NCBI RefSeq assembly: GCF_020616555.1
Contig: NZ_CP085173.1
Location: 7,332,001 to 7,396,000, forward strand
Length of the DNA stretch: 64,000 nucleotides
Source of the DNA: Streptomyces longhuiensis
GTDB taxonomy: Bacteria; Actinomycetota; Actinomycetes; Streptomycetales; Streptomycetaceae
Reading direction: 5' to 3'
Positions 53,231 through 61,679 of the stretch are shown here, in pieces. The position numbers and the translations under genes are program-made. A model generated the notes under the pieces. It worked only from the letters and a program-made list of their open reading frames with translations, made no database searches and was not told the origin of the DNA. The first letter of the stretch is position 1; every line of letters begins with the position of its first letter.

Positions 53231-56010
53231 GCTTCGACATCGAGGTCAACGCCCAGCACTTCGACACCGAGCCACGGGCGGGCCAGTGTCTGCGCACGTA
53301 CCTGCGCGAGCGCGGCTGGTTCGGGGTGAAGAAGGGCTGTGACGCGGGCGACTGCGGCGCCTGCACCGTCCATGTGGACGGGGAGCCGGTCCACAGCTGC
53401 CTGTACCCGGCCGTACGCGCACAGGGCCGCTCCGTGACGACCGTCGAGGGCCTCGCGTCCCCCGAGGGCGAACTCCACCCCGTCCAGCAGAAGTTCCTCG
53501 GCGCCCAGGGATTCCAGTGCGGCTTCTGCACCGCCGGATTCCTGATGACGACGGCCGCCCTCGAAGCCGAGCAGGGCACCGAACACGACGACGGCAAGCT
53601 GTCGGACCTGCCCCGCGCCTTCAAGGGCAACATCTGCCGGTGCACCGGATACCGCGCCATCGAGGACTCCGTGCGGGGCGTGCGGCACACCGAACGCCCC
53701 TGTGCGGGAAAGGCGGTCGGCAAGAGCCTCGGCGCGCCCGCCGGCCCCCAGGTCGTCACCGGCACCGCCCGCTACACCTTCGACGTCGAGGTGCCCGGGC
53801 TCCTCCACATGAAGCTGCTGCGCTCCCCGCACCCCCACGCCCGCATCGTCTCCATCGACACCGCGGACGCCCTGCGCGTGCCCGGCGTGCACGCTGTCCT
53901 CACCCACGAGGACGCCCCCGAGACCCTGTACTCCTCGGCCCGTCACGAACACCCCACCGAGGACCCCGACGACACCCGCGTCCTCGACGACACCGTCCGC
54001 TACGTCGGCCAGCGCGTCGCCGCCGTGGTCGCCGACAGCGAACAGGCCGCCGAAGAAGGCTGCCGACGGGTGGAAGTCGTCTACGAGCAGCTGCCTTACG
54101 TCACCGACCCCGAGAAGGCGATGGCCCCCGGCGCCCCCGTCATCCACGAGGGCAAGGGCCCCGAGGTGCGGATCTCCCGCGTGGAGAACAACGTCGCCGG
54201 CGAAGTGCACGGCGAGATCGGCTCCGTCGCGGACGGCTTCGCCGACGCAGACGTCGTCTACGAGGAGACCTTCCGCACGCAGCGCGTCCAGCACGCCAGT
54301 CTGGAGACCCACGGCTGCGTCGCCTACTTCGAGCCCAAGGAGGACGGCACCGGCGAACGCCTCACCGTCCGCTCCTCCACCCAGACCCCTTTCCTGACGC
54401 GCCGCGCCCTGTGCGCCCTGTACGGGCTGCCCGAGGACGAGGTGCGCGTCGTCGCCGGGCGCGTGGGCGGCGGCTTCGGCGGCAAGCAGGAGATGCTGAC
54501 CGAGGACATCGTCACGCTGGCGGCCCTGGAACTGCGGAGGCCGGTGAAGCTGGAGTACACGCGCGCCGAGCAGTTCTACGGAGCGACCACCCGCCACCCC
54601 TTCACCATCGGCATCAAGGTCGGCGCCCGCACCGACGGCACTCTGACCGCGATCCAGATGCGCGTCGTCTCCAACACCGGCGCCTACGGCAACCACGGCC
54701 CCGCCGTCATGTTCCACAGCGTCGGCGAGTCCTTCGCCGTCTACCGCGCCCCGCACAAGAAGGTCGACGCGTTCTCCGTCTACACCAACGTCGTCCCGGC
54801 GGGCGCCTTCCGCGGTTACGGCCTCGGCCAGGTCACCTTCGCCGTCGAATCGGTCATGGACGAGCTGGCCCGCCGCCTCGGCATGGACCCGCTGGTCTTC
54901 CGGGAGAAGAACATCATCGGCCCCGGCGAACACATGCTCAGCCCGATCGGCGAGGAGGAGGACCTCCACATCGCCTCGTACGGCCTCGACCAGTGCCTGG
55001 GCGTCGTGCGCAAGGCGATCGCCGAGGACACCAGCGCCGAGCAGGCCCCCGAGGGCTGGCTGGTCGGACAGGGCACCGCCATGGCGATGATCGCGACCGG
55101 CCCGCCCGGTGGGCACTACGCCGACGCCCGCGTGTCCCTCCTGGCCGACGGGACGTACGACATCGCCGTCGGCACGGCCGAGTTCGGCAACGGCACCACC
55201 ACCGTCCACAAACAGATCACCGCCGGCGCCCTGAACACCACCGAGGACCGCCTCACCGTCAGGCAGTCCGACACCGACGTCGTCCGCCACGACACCGGCG
55301 CCTTCGGCTCCGCGGGCACGGTGGTCGCCGGCAAGGCCGTCCTCCTCGCCGCCGGCTCGCTCGCCGAACGGCTGCGGACCTTCGCCGCCCGGCACACGGG
55401 CGTCGCCCGCCACCTGTGCGTGCTCGGCGCCGAGGCGTTCGACTGCGCGGGCCGTGTGGTGACCCTGAAGGAGATGTACGAGGCAGCCAAGGCCGGCGGC
55501 GCGATGGACGAGATCGCCGCCGACGGCCACTGGGGCGGCTCACCCCGCTCCGTCGCCTTCAACGCCCAGTGGTTCCGCCTCGCCGTCGACCCCGGCACCG
55601 GCGAGATCCGCATCCTGCGCAGCGTCCACGCCGCCGACGCGGGCAAGGTCATGAACCCGATGCAGTGCCGCGGCCAGGTCGAGGGAGGCGTCGCGCAGGC
55701 GCTCGGAGCGACGCTCTTCGAGACGGTACGCGTCGACGACCGCGGCGAGGTCACGACCGCCGCTTTCCGCCGCTACCGCCTCCCGCAGTACGCCGACGTC
55801 CCGCGCACCGAGGTCCACTTCATGGAGACCACCGACGCCATCGGCCCGCTAGGCGCCAAGTCGATGAGCGAGAGCCCCTTCAACCCGGTCGCCCCCGCCT
55901 TCGCCAACGCGCTGCGCGACGCCACCGGCATCCGGTTCACCGAGATGCCGGTCACCCGGGACCGCGTCTGGCTCGCCCTCGACCGGCACAAGTCCGTTCC
56001 GGGTGCCTGA
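53227..56010 (+). CDS. Fused [2Fe-2S]/molybdopterin subunit of a xanthine dehydrogenase-family enzyme
   Basis: A protein of 927 aa in which small and large subunits, separate in the purine operon at 30399-34287, are one chain. Residues 1-155 have both iron-sulfur sites: C38, C43 and C46 (CDAGDCGAC) and a second set (QCGFCTAG, ICRCTGYR). From about 165 on is the molybdopterin part, with GRVGGGFGGKQ near 415, AGAFRGYGLGQ near 530, TAEFGNGTTTVHKQITAGAL near 650 and GPLGAKSMSESP with the active-site E near 880. The catalytic glutamate and cofactor loops look intact. The order FAD subunit then fused subunit, without XdhC, suggests it relies on the distant XdhC. Another N-heterocycle or aldehyde could be the substrate. 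Confidence 0.9.
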   Translation: MSFDIEVNAQHFDTEPRAGQCLRTYLRERGWFGVKKGCDAGDCGACTVHVDGEPVHSCLYPAVRAQGRSVTTVEGLASPEGELHPVQQKFLGAQGFQCGFCTAGFLMTTAALEAEQGTEHDDGKLSDLPRAFKGNICRCTGYRAIEDSVRGVRHTERPCAGKAVGKSLGAPAGPQVVTGTARYTFDVEVPGLLHMKLLRSPHPHARIVSIDTADALRVPGVHAVLTHEDAPETLYSSARHEHPTEDPDDTRVLDDTVRYVGQRVAAVVADSEQAAEEGCRRVEVVYEQLPYVTDPEKAMAPGAPVIHEGKGPEVRISRVENNVAGEVHGEIGSVADGFADADVVYEETFRTQRVQHASLETHGCVAYFEPKEDGTGERLTVRSSTQTPFLTRRALCALYGLPEDEVRVVAGRVGGGFGGKQEMLTEDIVTLAALELRRPVKLEYTRAEQFYGATTRHPFTIGIKVGARTDGTLTAIQMRVVSNTGAYGNHGPAVMFHSVGESFAVYRAPHKKVDAFSVYTNVVPAGAFRGYGLGQVTFAVESVMDELARRLGMDPLVFREKNIIGPGEHMLSPIGEEEDLHIASYGLDQCLGVVRKAIAEDTSAEQAPEGWLVGQGTAMAMIATGPPGGHYADARVSLLADGTYDIAVGTAEFGNGTTTVHKQITAGALNTTEDRLTVRQSDTDVVRHDTGAFGSAGTVVAGKAVLLAAGSLAERLRTFAARHTGVARHLCVLGAEAFDCAGRVVTLKEMYEAAKAGGAMDEIAADGHWGGSPRSVAFNAQWFRLAVDPGTGEIRILRSVHAADAGKVMNPMQCRGQVEGGVAQALGATLFETVRVDDRGEVTTAAFRRYRLPQYADVPRTEVHFMETTDAIGPLGAKSMSESPFNPVAPAFANALRDATGIRFTEMPVTRDRVWLALDRHKSVPGA

Positions 56011-56137
56011 CTCGGGCTGAGCGGGTCTTGGGGTGAACGGATCTCGGTCTGAACGGAACTCGGTCTGAACGCAGTGCGGGTGGAACGGAGTTCGGGTGGA
56101 ACGGAGCTTGGGCGGAACGAGCTTGGGTGGAACGGAA
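56011..56137. repeat. 16-bp minisatellite, eight units
   Basis: Eight degenerate units like CTTGGGTGGAACGGAA (one of 15 bases) follow directly after the fused oxidase stop and end 13 bases before the next start. All units keep a GGNNNGAACGGA-like core. It has no dyad structure and no coding capacity. Confidence 0.85.
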
Positions 56138-56150
56138 GAGGAACGGCACC

Positions 56151-56820
56151 ATGGCAGCACCCGACCGGATGGACGAACGGCTGCGTGCCCTGGGCCTCGT
56201 GGAGGGCCAGCGGATGGCCCAGGCGCTGTTCGCCGAGGTCGCCGCCCGGGGCCTGATCGTCCCGGGCCGCAGCGAACGCGAGGTGAGCGACCGCATCGGC
56301 GCCCTGGCGCGGGAAGCACCCGCCTGGGGCAGGTGCGGCTCCTGGTGGGTCGTGCGATCGGGCCCGCACTCCGCCCTGCCCGCCGCCCAGGAGCCACCGG
56401 AGGACCGGATCATCACGGAGGACGACATGGTGATCGTCGATCTCGGCCCGCTCCTCGCCGGTTACGAGTCGGGCTTCGTACGTACGGTCGCCACAGGCCG
56501 GGACCCGCACAAGCGCCGCCTCGCCGAGGACCTCCCGAGACTGTTCACGGCGGCCCGCGAGGTGTTCCACACGGACCGCACCCTGACCGGCAGCCACCTG
56601 CACGCCGAGATCCAGACCCTGGCCACCAAGGCGGGCTGGACACTGGCGGGACGGAACGCCGGCCACACAGTGGGAACGGACGCCGATGACGCCCCACCCG
56701 AGGCGTACATCACCCCGGCCGACGATCGCCCGGCAGGCCCACTGGCTGCTGGAGATCAACCTGCTCGACGAGCACGGGGGCTTCGGCGGCTCGCACAAGG
56801 GGCTCCTCGACCTGGCGTGA
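56151..56820 (+). pseudogene. M24 metallopeptidase/Xaa-Pro dipeptidase-like gene, frameshifted
   Basis: ATG at 56151 opens an M24-like protein: MAQALFAEVAARGLIVPGRSEREVSDRIG, SWWVVRSGPHSALPAAQEPP and VIVDLGPLLAGYESGFVRTVATG, then RNAGHTVGT. Near 56727-56733 the frame shifts by one base. The new frame gives RQAHWLLEINLLDEHGGFGG and ends at TGA 56818-56820, the expected family C-terminus. Removing one base of the C run at about 56729-56731 would join the parts, though a few family residues also look missing. Without the shift the protein would be cut off in unrelated sequence. It is either a recent pseudogene or a sequencing error. Confidence 0.75.
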
Positions 56821-57380
56821 CCTGGGCAGTCCGCAAACGGTGACCCTGACGCCCCAACACCCCTTTCGCACACGTGAGGTGGAGTACCGGGGTGTCGCGT
56901 GGAGAGGGTTTCGAACCGCCACGCGCAGAACTCCGGTTCCCTGCCCGTCGACAGCCTCGACGCAGGAGCAACGATGTGATCGAGGACTGGGATTGAGGGT
57001 CGACACGGTTGGTGTGGGTACCGCGCAGACGTCACGAAGCCCCTCGGCGACAGAGACGAGATCCCCGGAAGATGCGACGGCGCTGAACGAAGGTGGGTAG
57101 TCGGCCACGGCATTTGTGCCGGCGCGCGGCCGAGGTCAGACAGGTGTGGTCACCGGAGCAGGGGCGGGCATCGGCGCCACCGTCGCGCAGCGCAGCGGCT
57201 CGCCGCCGAAGGACGCTTCCCCGGTCGTGGACGATCCAGAGCGCATCGATTCGTTCTGGCTCATCTCAGCGCGGTGCGCGCGGCCGCCTCACCGCCCGCT
57301 GGGATGCTGTTCGGTACGGAAGTGTGCAGGCCGGTGCCTCGGACTGGGCTCGCGGTCGGCAACGGCACGGAGAGGACACC
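56821..57380. other. 560-base gap with a possible short-chain dehydrogenase fragment
   Basis: No complete gene is seen here. Codon bias is weak in all frames. Only the stretch at 57116-57277 resembles a protein (VVTGAGAGIGATVAQR, see the next entry). The last 90 bases should contain the promoter of the diacylglycerol-kinase-like gene. The region looks like decayed DNA. Confidence 0.5.
57116..57277 (+). pseudogene. Possible short-chain dehydrogenase N-terminal fragment
   Basis: The reading frame gives TGVVTGAGAGIGATVAQRSG, very like the opening NAD-binding motif (TGxxxGIG) of short-chain dehydrogenases, followed by unrelated sequence. No start with a good ribosome site and no rest of the enzyme are seen. 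The motif is short and could be chance. Confidence 0.25.
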
Positions 57381-58727
57381 ATGGGCAGGATGCGTGCGAA
57401 GGGCCCCGAAGACAGTGGGGCGGCGCGGCTGCTGGCGCGTCTGGCCGTGCTCGCGGCGATCGGTTCGGTGGCCGTGCTCGCGCTGGCGCTGGGGGAGGGC
57501 GGGCTCGTCATCGTCGGGGCCGGACTCCTCGGGCTGGTCGCCTGCGCGGTGGGCGTCTGGTGGTTCGTGGCGCACCGCGGCGCGGTGCGGCTGCTCGGTG
57601 CGCTCCTCGCGGTCGTCGCACCCGTCGCCGTCCTGGTGCTCTTCGCGCACGACGGTCTGTGGCTGACGGCTCTGGGGCTGTGCCTGTGCTGGGGTGCGGC
57701 GGCGGCCTTCGCCCGGGCGGCGTTGCGCAGGTCGCGCCCCGAACGCCCGTGGCGGGCGATCGCCGTGCCCCCGCCGAACCGGCCGGTCCTGATCATGAAT
57801 CCGAAGTCCGGGGGCGGCAAGGTCGGCCGCTTCGGGCTGGTCGAGCGCGCGGAGGAACTCGGCGCCGGGGTGATCCTGCTCGACCCGTCCGCCCCGGCCG
57901 ACGTCGCCGCGCTGGCCCGGCAGGCCGTGACAGACGGCGCGGACCTGCTCGGCGTCGCGGGCGGCGACGGCACCCAGGCATTGGTCGCGGCGGTCGCGGC
58001 CGAGCACGACCTGCCGTTCCTCGTCGTCTCCGCCGGCACCCGTAACCACTTCGCCATGGACCTGGGCCTCGACCGCTCCGACCCGTCTCGCTGCCTCGAC
58101 GCGCTGACCGACGGGGAGGAGCTCCGGGTCGATCTCGGCGACGTCGGGGGCCGGGCCTTCGTCAACACCGTGTCCTTCGGGGTGTACGCCGACGTCGTGC
58201 AACGGCCCGAGTACCGCGACGACAAGGCGGGCACGGCGCTGTCCCTCATGCCTGACCTGCTGCTCGGCGACGGAGTGAGACGACTCGACGCGCAGGTCGA
58301 CGGCACCGTGCTCTCCGCCCAGCAGGCACTGCTGGTCAGCAACAACCCGTACGTCTCACCTGACGAACTCAGCGCCGGAGGCCGCCGGCCCAGGCTCGAC
58401 GACGGCGAGCTGGGGGTGCTCGGGATCCGGGTGGAGGACGCGGCGCAGGCCGCCGACCTGGCCGTACGGGGGACGGGGTCCACTGGGCTGACCGTCATGA
58501 CCGCGCAGCGGGTCGAGGTGACCGCGGGCACGGACGAGATCCCCGTCGCGGTGGACGGCGAGGCGCTGCAGATGCCCACCCCGGTCGTGTGCACGCTGCG
58601 CCGGGGCGCGCTGCGGGTCCGCGTACCACGCGATCGTCCGGGCGTCGTCGCACCCGCGCCGGCCATGAACTGGCGACTGATCATCGCTCTCGCGCTCGGC
58701 CGCACCGAGCGGACCGGACACCGCTGA
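57381..58727 (+). CDS. Diacylglycerol kinase/sphingosine kinase-like protein with membrane segments
   Basis: A protein of 448 aa. Residues 20-112 have about four membrane segments. From 130 on is a diacylglycerol-kinase catalytic domain: VLIMNPKSGGGK (136-147) and the nucleotide-binding GVAGGDGTQALV (191-202), GTRNHFAMDLGL near 220, and a C-terminal beta sandwich with VAVDGEAL. The kinase would phosphorylate a lipid at the membrane. ATG at 57381 has GGAGAGGA upstream. Fusion to a multi-segment membrane domain is less usual and may hold it at the lipid. Lipid identity is unknown. Confidence 0.85.
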   Translation: MGRMRAKGPEDSGAARLLARLAVLAAIGSVAVLALALGEGGLVIVGAGLLGLVACAVGVWWFVAHRGAVRLLGALLAVVAPVAVLVLFAHDGLWLTALGLCLCWGAAAAFARAALRRSRPERPWRAIAVPPPNRPVLIMNPKSGGGKVGRFGLVERAEELGAGVILLDPSAPADVAALARQAVTDGADLLGVAGGDGTQALVAAVAAEHDLPFLVVSAGTRNHFAMDLGLDRSDPSRCLDALTDGEELRVDLGDVGGRAFVNTVSFGVYADVVQRPEYRDDKAGTALSLMPDLLLGDGVRRLDAQVDGTVLSAQQALLVSNNPYVSPDELSAGGRRPRLDDGELGVLGIRVEDAAQAADLAVRGTGSTGLTVMTAQRVEVTAGTDEIPVAVDGEALQMPTPVVCTLRRGALRVRVPRDRPGVVAPAPAMNWRLIIALALGRTERTGHR

Positions 58728-58745
58728 CGCCGAAAACGCGCTCCC

Positions 58746-58895
58746 TCAGGGACGCAGGAACATGAGGAGCAGTCCGGCCGCCTTCATCAGGTCCGCGACG
58801 CTCGCGCCCGTGCCCTGCTCGCGGAACAGCTGCGAGGCCCGCTCCACGACCCGCCGGCGGTTCGCCTGTGCCTGTGCGTGTGAGACGCGACCCAT
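58746..58895 (-). pseudogene. Truncated TetR regulator (N-terminal 49 residues)
   Basis: ATG at 58895 with a perfect AGGAGG six bases upstream. The frame reads MGRVSHAQAQANRRRVVERA, then SQLFREQGTGASVADLMKAAGL, exactly the start of a TetR-type helix-turn-helix of the kind that continues with THGGFYKHF. Here it runs instead into LLMFLRP and a stop. The recognition helix and the ligand-binding domain are missing. It diverges from the membrane protein at 59021 over palindromes typical of TetR operators, so it is the stub of that gene's former regulator. Confidence 0.7.
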
Positions 58896-58911
58896 AGGAC
58901 ACCTCCTTTTG

Positions 58912-58938
58912 GATGTCGGACGACATCTATCGTACGAT
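58912..58938. promoter_or_regulatory. Overlapping palindromes upstream of the TetR stub and exporter
   Basis: GATGTCG-GA-CGACATC (58912-58927) is a perfect 7-2-7 palindrome, followed by ATCGTACGAT (58929-58938), a perfect 10-base palindrome. A third imperfect dyad (AGATT and AATCT arms) lies at about 58946-58963. They fit operators of the lost TetR or of a paralogue. Confidence 0.5.
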
Positions 58939-59020
58939 GTTGTTTAGATTGCATGCATAATCTATTGCGGGTGCCCCCGTCCCCTCATCCAAGGGCGCGC
59001 CCCTTCACGGGAGACATTTC

Positions 59021-60037
59021 ATGGCCACTCGCCTCGGCCCGGCCACCGAAGCCGACCTGACCACCGCTCCCTCCTCGACCGCGCCGCCGGTCCGGCTCTG
59101 GCTCCAGCCGGCCGTGATCGCGCTGGTCGTCGTGGCGGCCTTCGTCGGCTGCTACGTCGGTCTGCAGCGCAACCCCCAGCCGCACCGAGTGCCGGTGGCT
59201 GTCGCCGGGCAGGAGCTTTCGGGCGAGATACGCCAGGGCCTTGGTGACAGCGTCGACGTCCATCCTGTCGCCGACGCCGCCACGGGGCGCGCTGAGCTGG
59301 AGCGCCGCGATGTCGTGGCCGCGCTCAGCGGCGGCGCGGACTCCGACCGGTTGCGCCTGGAGGTCGGCGGGGCCAACGGACAGTCGACGACGTCGGCCGT
59401 CAAGAGCCTGATCGGCGCCTATGCCCACGGGTCGAGCCGGCGCCTGACCACGGTGGACGTCGTCCCGTTCGCCCGTTTCGACTCCCGTGGACTGGCTGGG
59501 TTCTACATGGCGTTCGGCGTCACGCTGGCCGGCTTCGTCCTCGCCCAGAACGCCCTCGGGCTCGCGAACCATCTGCGCCTGCGCCACCGGTTCTGGCTGC
59601 TGTCCGGCGCCTCTGTGGCCATCGGCATCGTCGCCACCGTCATAGCCGGACCCATCCTCGGGGCGGTTCCCGCGCCGGTGATGCCGCTGGCCTTCGGCCT
59701 GACCCTGCTTGCCGCGGCAGCCGCGTTCACCACCAAGCTGCTGGGCACCTACCTCGGCCCGGTCGGCGTGCCGGTCGCCACCCTTTTGCTGCTCACGGTC
59801 GGCAACTCCACGAGCGGAGCCACCATCGGCCCGGACCTCCTGCCCTCCGCCGCTCGCGCCGTCTCCGCCCTGCTGCCGCCGGGCGCGGCCGTCCGCGCCG
59901 TGACCGACCTGAGCTACTTCCACGGCGCGCAGGCGGTGCAACCACTGGCCACCCTCGCACTGTGGGCATTGATCGCCGCGGTTCTGGTGAGCCTGCGCCC
60001 CCGCCTGAGGCGGCGGCGCACTGGGGTGGCCACCTGA
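59021..60037 (+). CDS. ABC-2/YhgE-like membrane protein
   Basis: A protein of 338 aa. One membrane segment lies at about 30-50, then an outside region of about 110 residues (PHRVPVAVAGQELSGEIRQGLGD, with DVVAALSGGA) and five further segments from about 160 on. This arrangement is that of DUF3533/YhgE-type and ABC-2 permeases, many of which export lipids or drugs. ATG at 59021 has GGGAG eight bases upstream. No ATPase gene is adjacent. The neighbouring TetR stub and operators suggest a drug-exporter-like unit with lost control. Confidence 0.72.
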   Translation: MATRLGPATEADLTTAPSSTAPPVRLWLQPAVIALVVVAAFVGCYVGLQRNPQPHRVPVAVAGQELSGEIRQGLGDSVDVHPVADAATGRAELERRDVVAALSGGADSDRLRLEVGGANGQSTTSAVKSLIGAYAHGSSRRLTTVDVVPFARFDSRGLAGFYMAFGVTLAGFVLAQNALGLANHLRLRHRFWLLSGASVAIGIVATVIAGPILGAVPAPVMPLAFGLTLLAAAAAFTTKLLGTYLGPVGVPVATLLLLTVGNSTSGATIGPDLLPSAARAVSALLPPGAAVRAVTDLSYFHGAQAVQPLATLALWALIAAVLVSLRPRLRRRRTGVAT

Positions 60038-60515
60038 CCCGCGGTCGCGGTGAAGGCCGGGTCACGGACGACCCGCAGGGTCCTTCTCGCACGCCGAAGG
60101 GCCGGCCCGGGAGAAACCCCTCCTGAGCGGGGCCGCCTCGTTGTGCCCCCGGCAGGATTCGAACCTGTGACACCCGCTTCAGGGGCGAGGTTGGGCGACC
60201 CTGCGGCTGGCCTGTGAAAGGAGCACGGGGCGGACGTGGGGCACGCGGCCCGCTGACGCCTGCTGTTGTCCGTGAGTCCCCGCTCGTTCTGGCACGGTTG
60301 TGGCACGGGGGGCATCTGATCCGTAGCCCTGTCTGGAGGGGTCGGTGAGGTTCATATCGGCAGCGCCGCGGCTCTACGAGGACGCTGTCGGGCTCGCTGC
60401 GCGGCCTGGGCTGCCACTCGACTCTCCCCAGATTCTCCCCAGGGCGCGGCACCGCTCCGTTCCCGGAATATGTGAGAGCGACAGTGGGAGTGACCTGATG
60501 CGCGGCCACCACCCC
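60038..60515. other. 478-base gap with tRNA fragment and integrase-flank-like sequence
   Basis: No gene is seen. The gap holds a tRNA 3'-end fragment (60144-60183) and, 100-130 bases further, a TTCTGGCACGGTTGTGGCACG-like stretch (about 60286-60306). In Streptomyces such a stretch typically lies at the 3' end of integrase genes next to tRNA attachment sites. It looks like an old integration boundary. Confidence 0.55.
60144..60183 (-). mobile_element. tRNA 3'-end fragment, likely old attachment site
   Basis: Read on the minus strand, this gives a T-arm (ACAGG-TTCGAAT-CCTGC), a 7-base acceptor strand CGGGGGC and A as discriminator. No matching GCCCCCG 5' acceptor or D-arm lies within 100 bases, so only the 3' 40 bases exist. 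The outer T-stem pair (A-C) is mismatched, suggesting decay. A lone tRNA 3' end beside an integrase-flank-like sequence is what remains at one end of an integrated tRNA-targeting element. Which tRNA it came from is not certain. Confidence 0.55.
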
Positions 60516-61679
60516 TCAGAGCCAGTCCCGCCGCTTGAAGATGAAGTACAGGCTCACGCACACCACCGCCATGAGCAGGATCGCGAACGGGTAGCCGTAC
60601 CCCCAGCCCAGCTCGGGCATGTTCTCGAAGTTCATGCCGTAGATCGTGCCGACCAGGGTCGGGGCGAAGAGGATGGCCGCCCAGGACGAGATCTTCTTGA
60701 TCTCCTCGTTCTGCTCGAAGCCGGCCTCAGCCAGTGCCCGCATCTCCGCGTTCTGCTGCTGGGTCACCTGCGTCGCGTTCACCGTCAGGATGTCCGCGAG
60801 GGCCTGGCGGAAGCCGTCGACCCGTTCGCTGGTGTGCGTGACGTGGTCGGCCACGTCCCGCAGGTAGCGCTGGAGTTCCTCGTCCGTGCCGTACTTGGCG
60901 AAGCCCGCCATCAGGCCGTGCAGCATGCCGACCAGGGGGCGGGTCGCGCGCTGGAACTCGACCATCTCGCGCGAGAGTTCGTAGATGCGCCGGGACACCT
61001 CGGGCGCGCCGGTGAACACCTCCGTCTCGATCTCGTCGATGTCGGTCTGGACGCCGGCGACGACGGGGGCGTAGCCGTCCACGACCGCGTCGAGGATCGC
61101 GTAGAGCACCGCCTCGGGGCCGAGTTTCAGCAGCTCGGGGGAGTCCTCCATGCGGCGGCGCACGCCGGACAGGTCGGGCGCCGCGCCGTGGCGGACCGTG
61201 ATGACGAAGTCCGCTCCGACGAACACGTGCAGCTCCCCGAACTCGACCTCCTCCGGCGCGTCCAGGTAGCGGGCGGCGCGCAGGACGACGAACAGCGTGT
61301 CCCCGTACCGCTCCAGCTTCGGCCGCTGATGTGCCTCCAGCGCGTCCTCGACCGCGAGCGGGTGCAGGTCGAACTCGGCTGCCAGGGAGACGAGTTCGGA
61401 CTCGGTCGGTCGGGCCAGGCCGATCCATGCCATGCCGTCCGGCTGCTCGCGCAGTTCGCGGAACGTCTCGGCGAGCGTCGTGGGCGACGACACTCGCACC
61501 CCGTCCCGGTACAGCGCCGCCTGCACCACGCTGGCCGTCTCCGACGCCGGGTTGGTGGGTGTGGCGGGTGGGGGCGGGGTGGTGTGGGGCTCGGGAGGGT
61601 TCACCGGCGGCTGTCCGGCGGTGCGGCGCCACATGTACTTCTTCGGTTCCGCTCCGGGGCGGGCTCGCCGCTCTGCCAT
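60516..61679 (-). CDS. corA: Magnesium/cobalt transporter CorA
   Basis: A protein of 387 aa. The first 45 residues are a proline- and arginine-rich extension. A large cytoplasmic alpha/beta domain with a long stalk helix (about 200-335) precedes two membrane segments at the end. The pore signature YGMN is at 347-350, between the segments, followed by the usual FENMPEL loop, and the chain ends in FKRRDWL. CorA forms a pentameric Mg2+ channel. ATG at 61679. It stands alone; no Mg-responsive leader is obvious in its 342-base upstream gap. Confidence 0.93.
   Translation of the reverse strand: MAERRARPGAEPKKYMWRRTAGQPPVNPPEPHTTPPPPATPTNPASETASVVQAALYRDGVRVSSPTTLAETFRELREQPDGMAWIGLARPTESELVSLAAEFDLHPLAVEDALEAHQRPKLERYGDTLFVVLRAARYLDAPEEVEFGELHVFVGADFVITVRHGAAPDLSGVRRRMEDSPELLKLGPEAVLYAILDAVVDGYAPVVAGVQTDIDEIETEVFTGAPEVSRRIYELSREMVEFQRATRPLVGMLHGLMAGFAKYGTDEELQRYLRDVADHVTHTSERVDGFRQALADILTVNATQVTQQQNAEMRALAEAGFEQNEEIKKISSWAAILFAPTLVGTIYGMNFENMPELGWGYGYPFAILLMAVVCVSLYFIFKRRDWL

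Noticed and set aside
52132..55530. Antisense frame of over 1100 codons opposite the second oxidase
   Set aside because: Shadow of the fused oxidase; the encoded sequence is low-complexity Gly/Val/Asp without motifs.
56011..56137. Regular repeat array considered as CRISPR
   Set aside because: Units are contiguous with no spacers, shorter than CRISPR repeats, and there are no cas genes.
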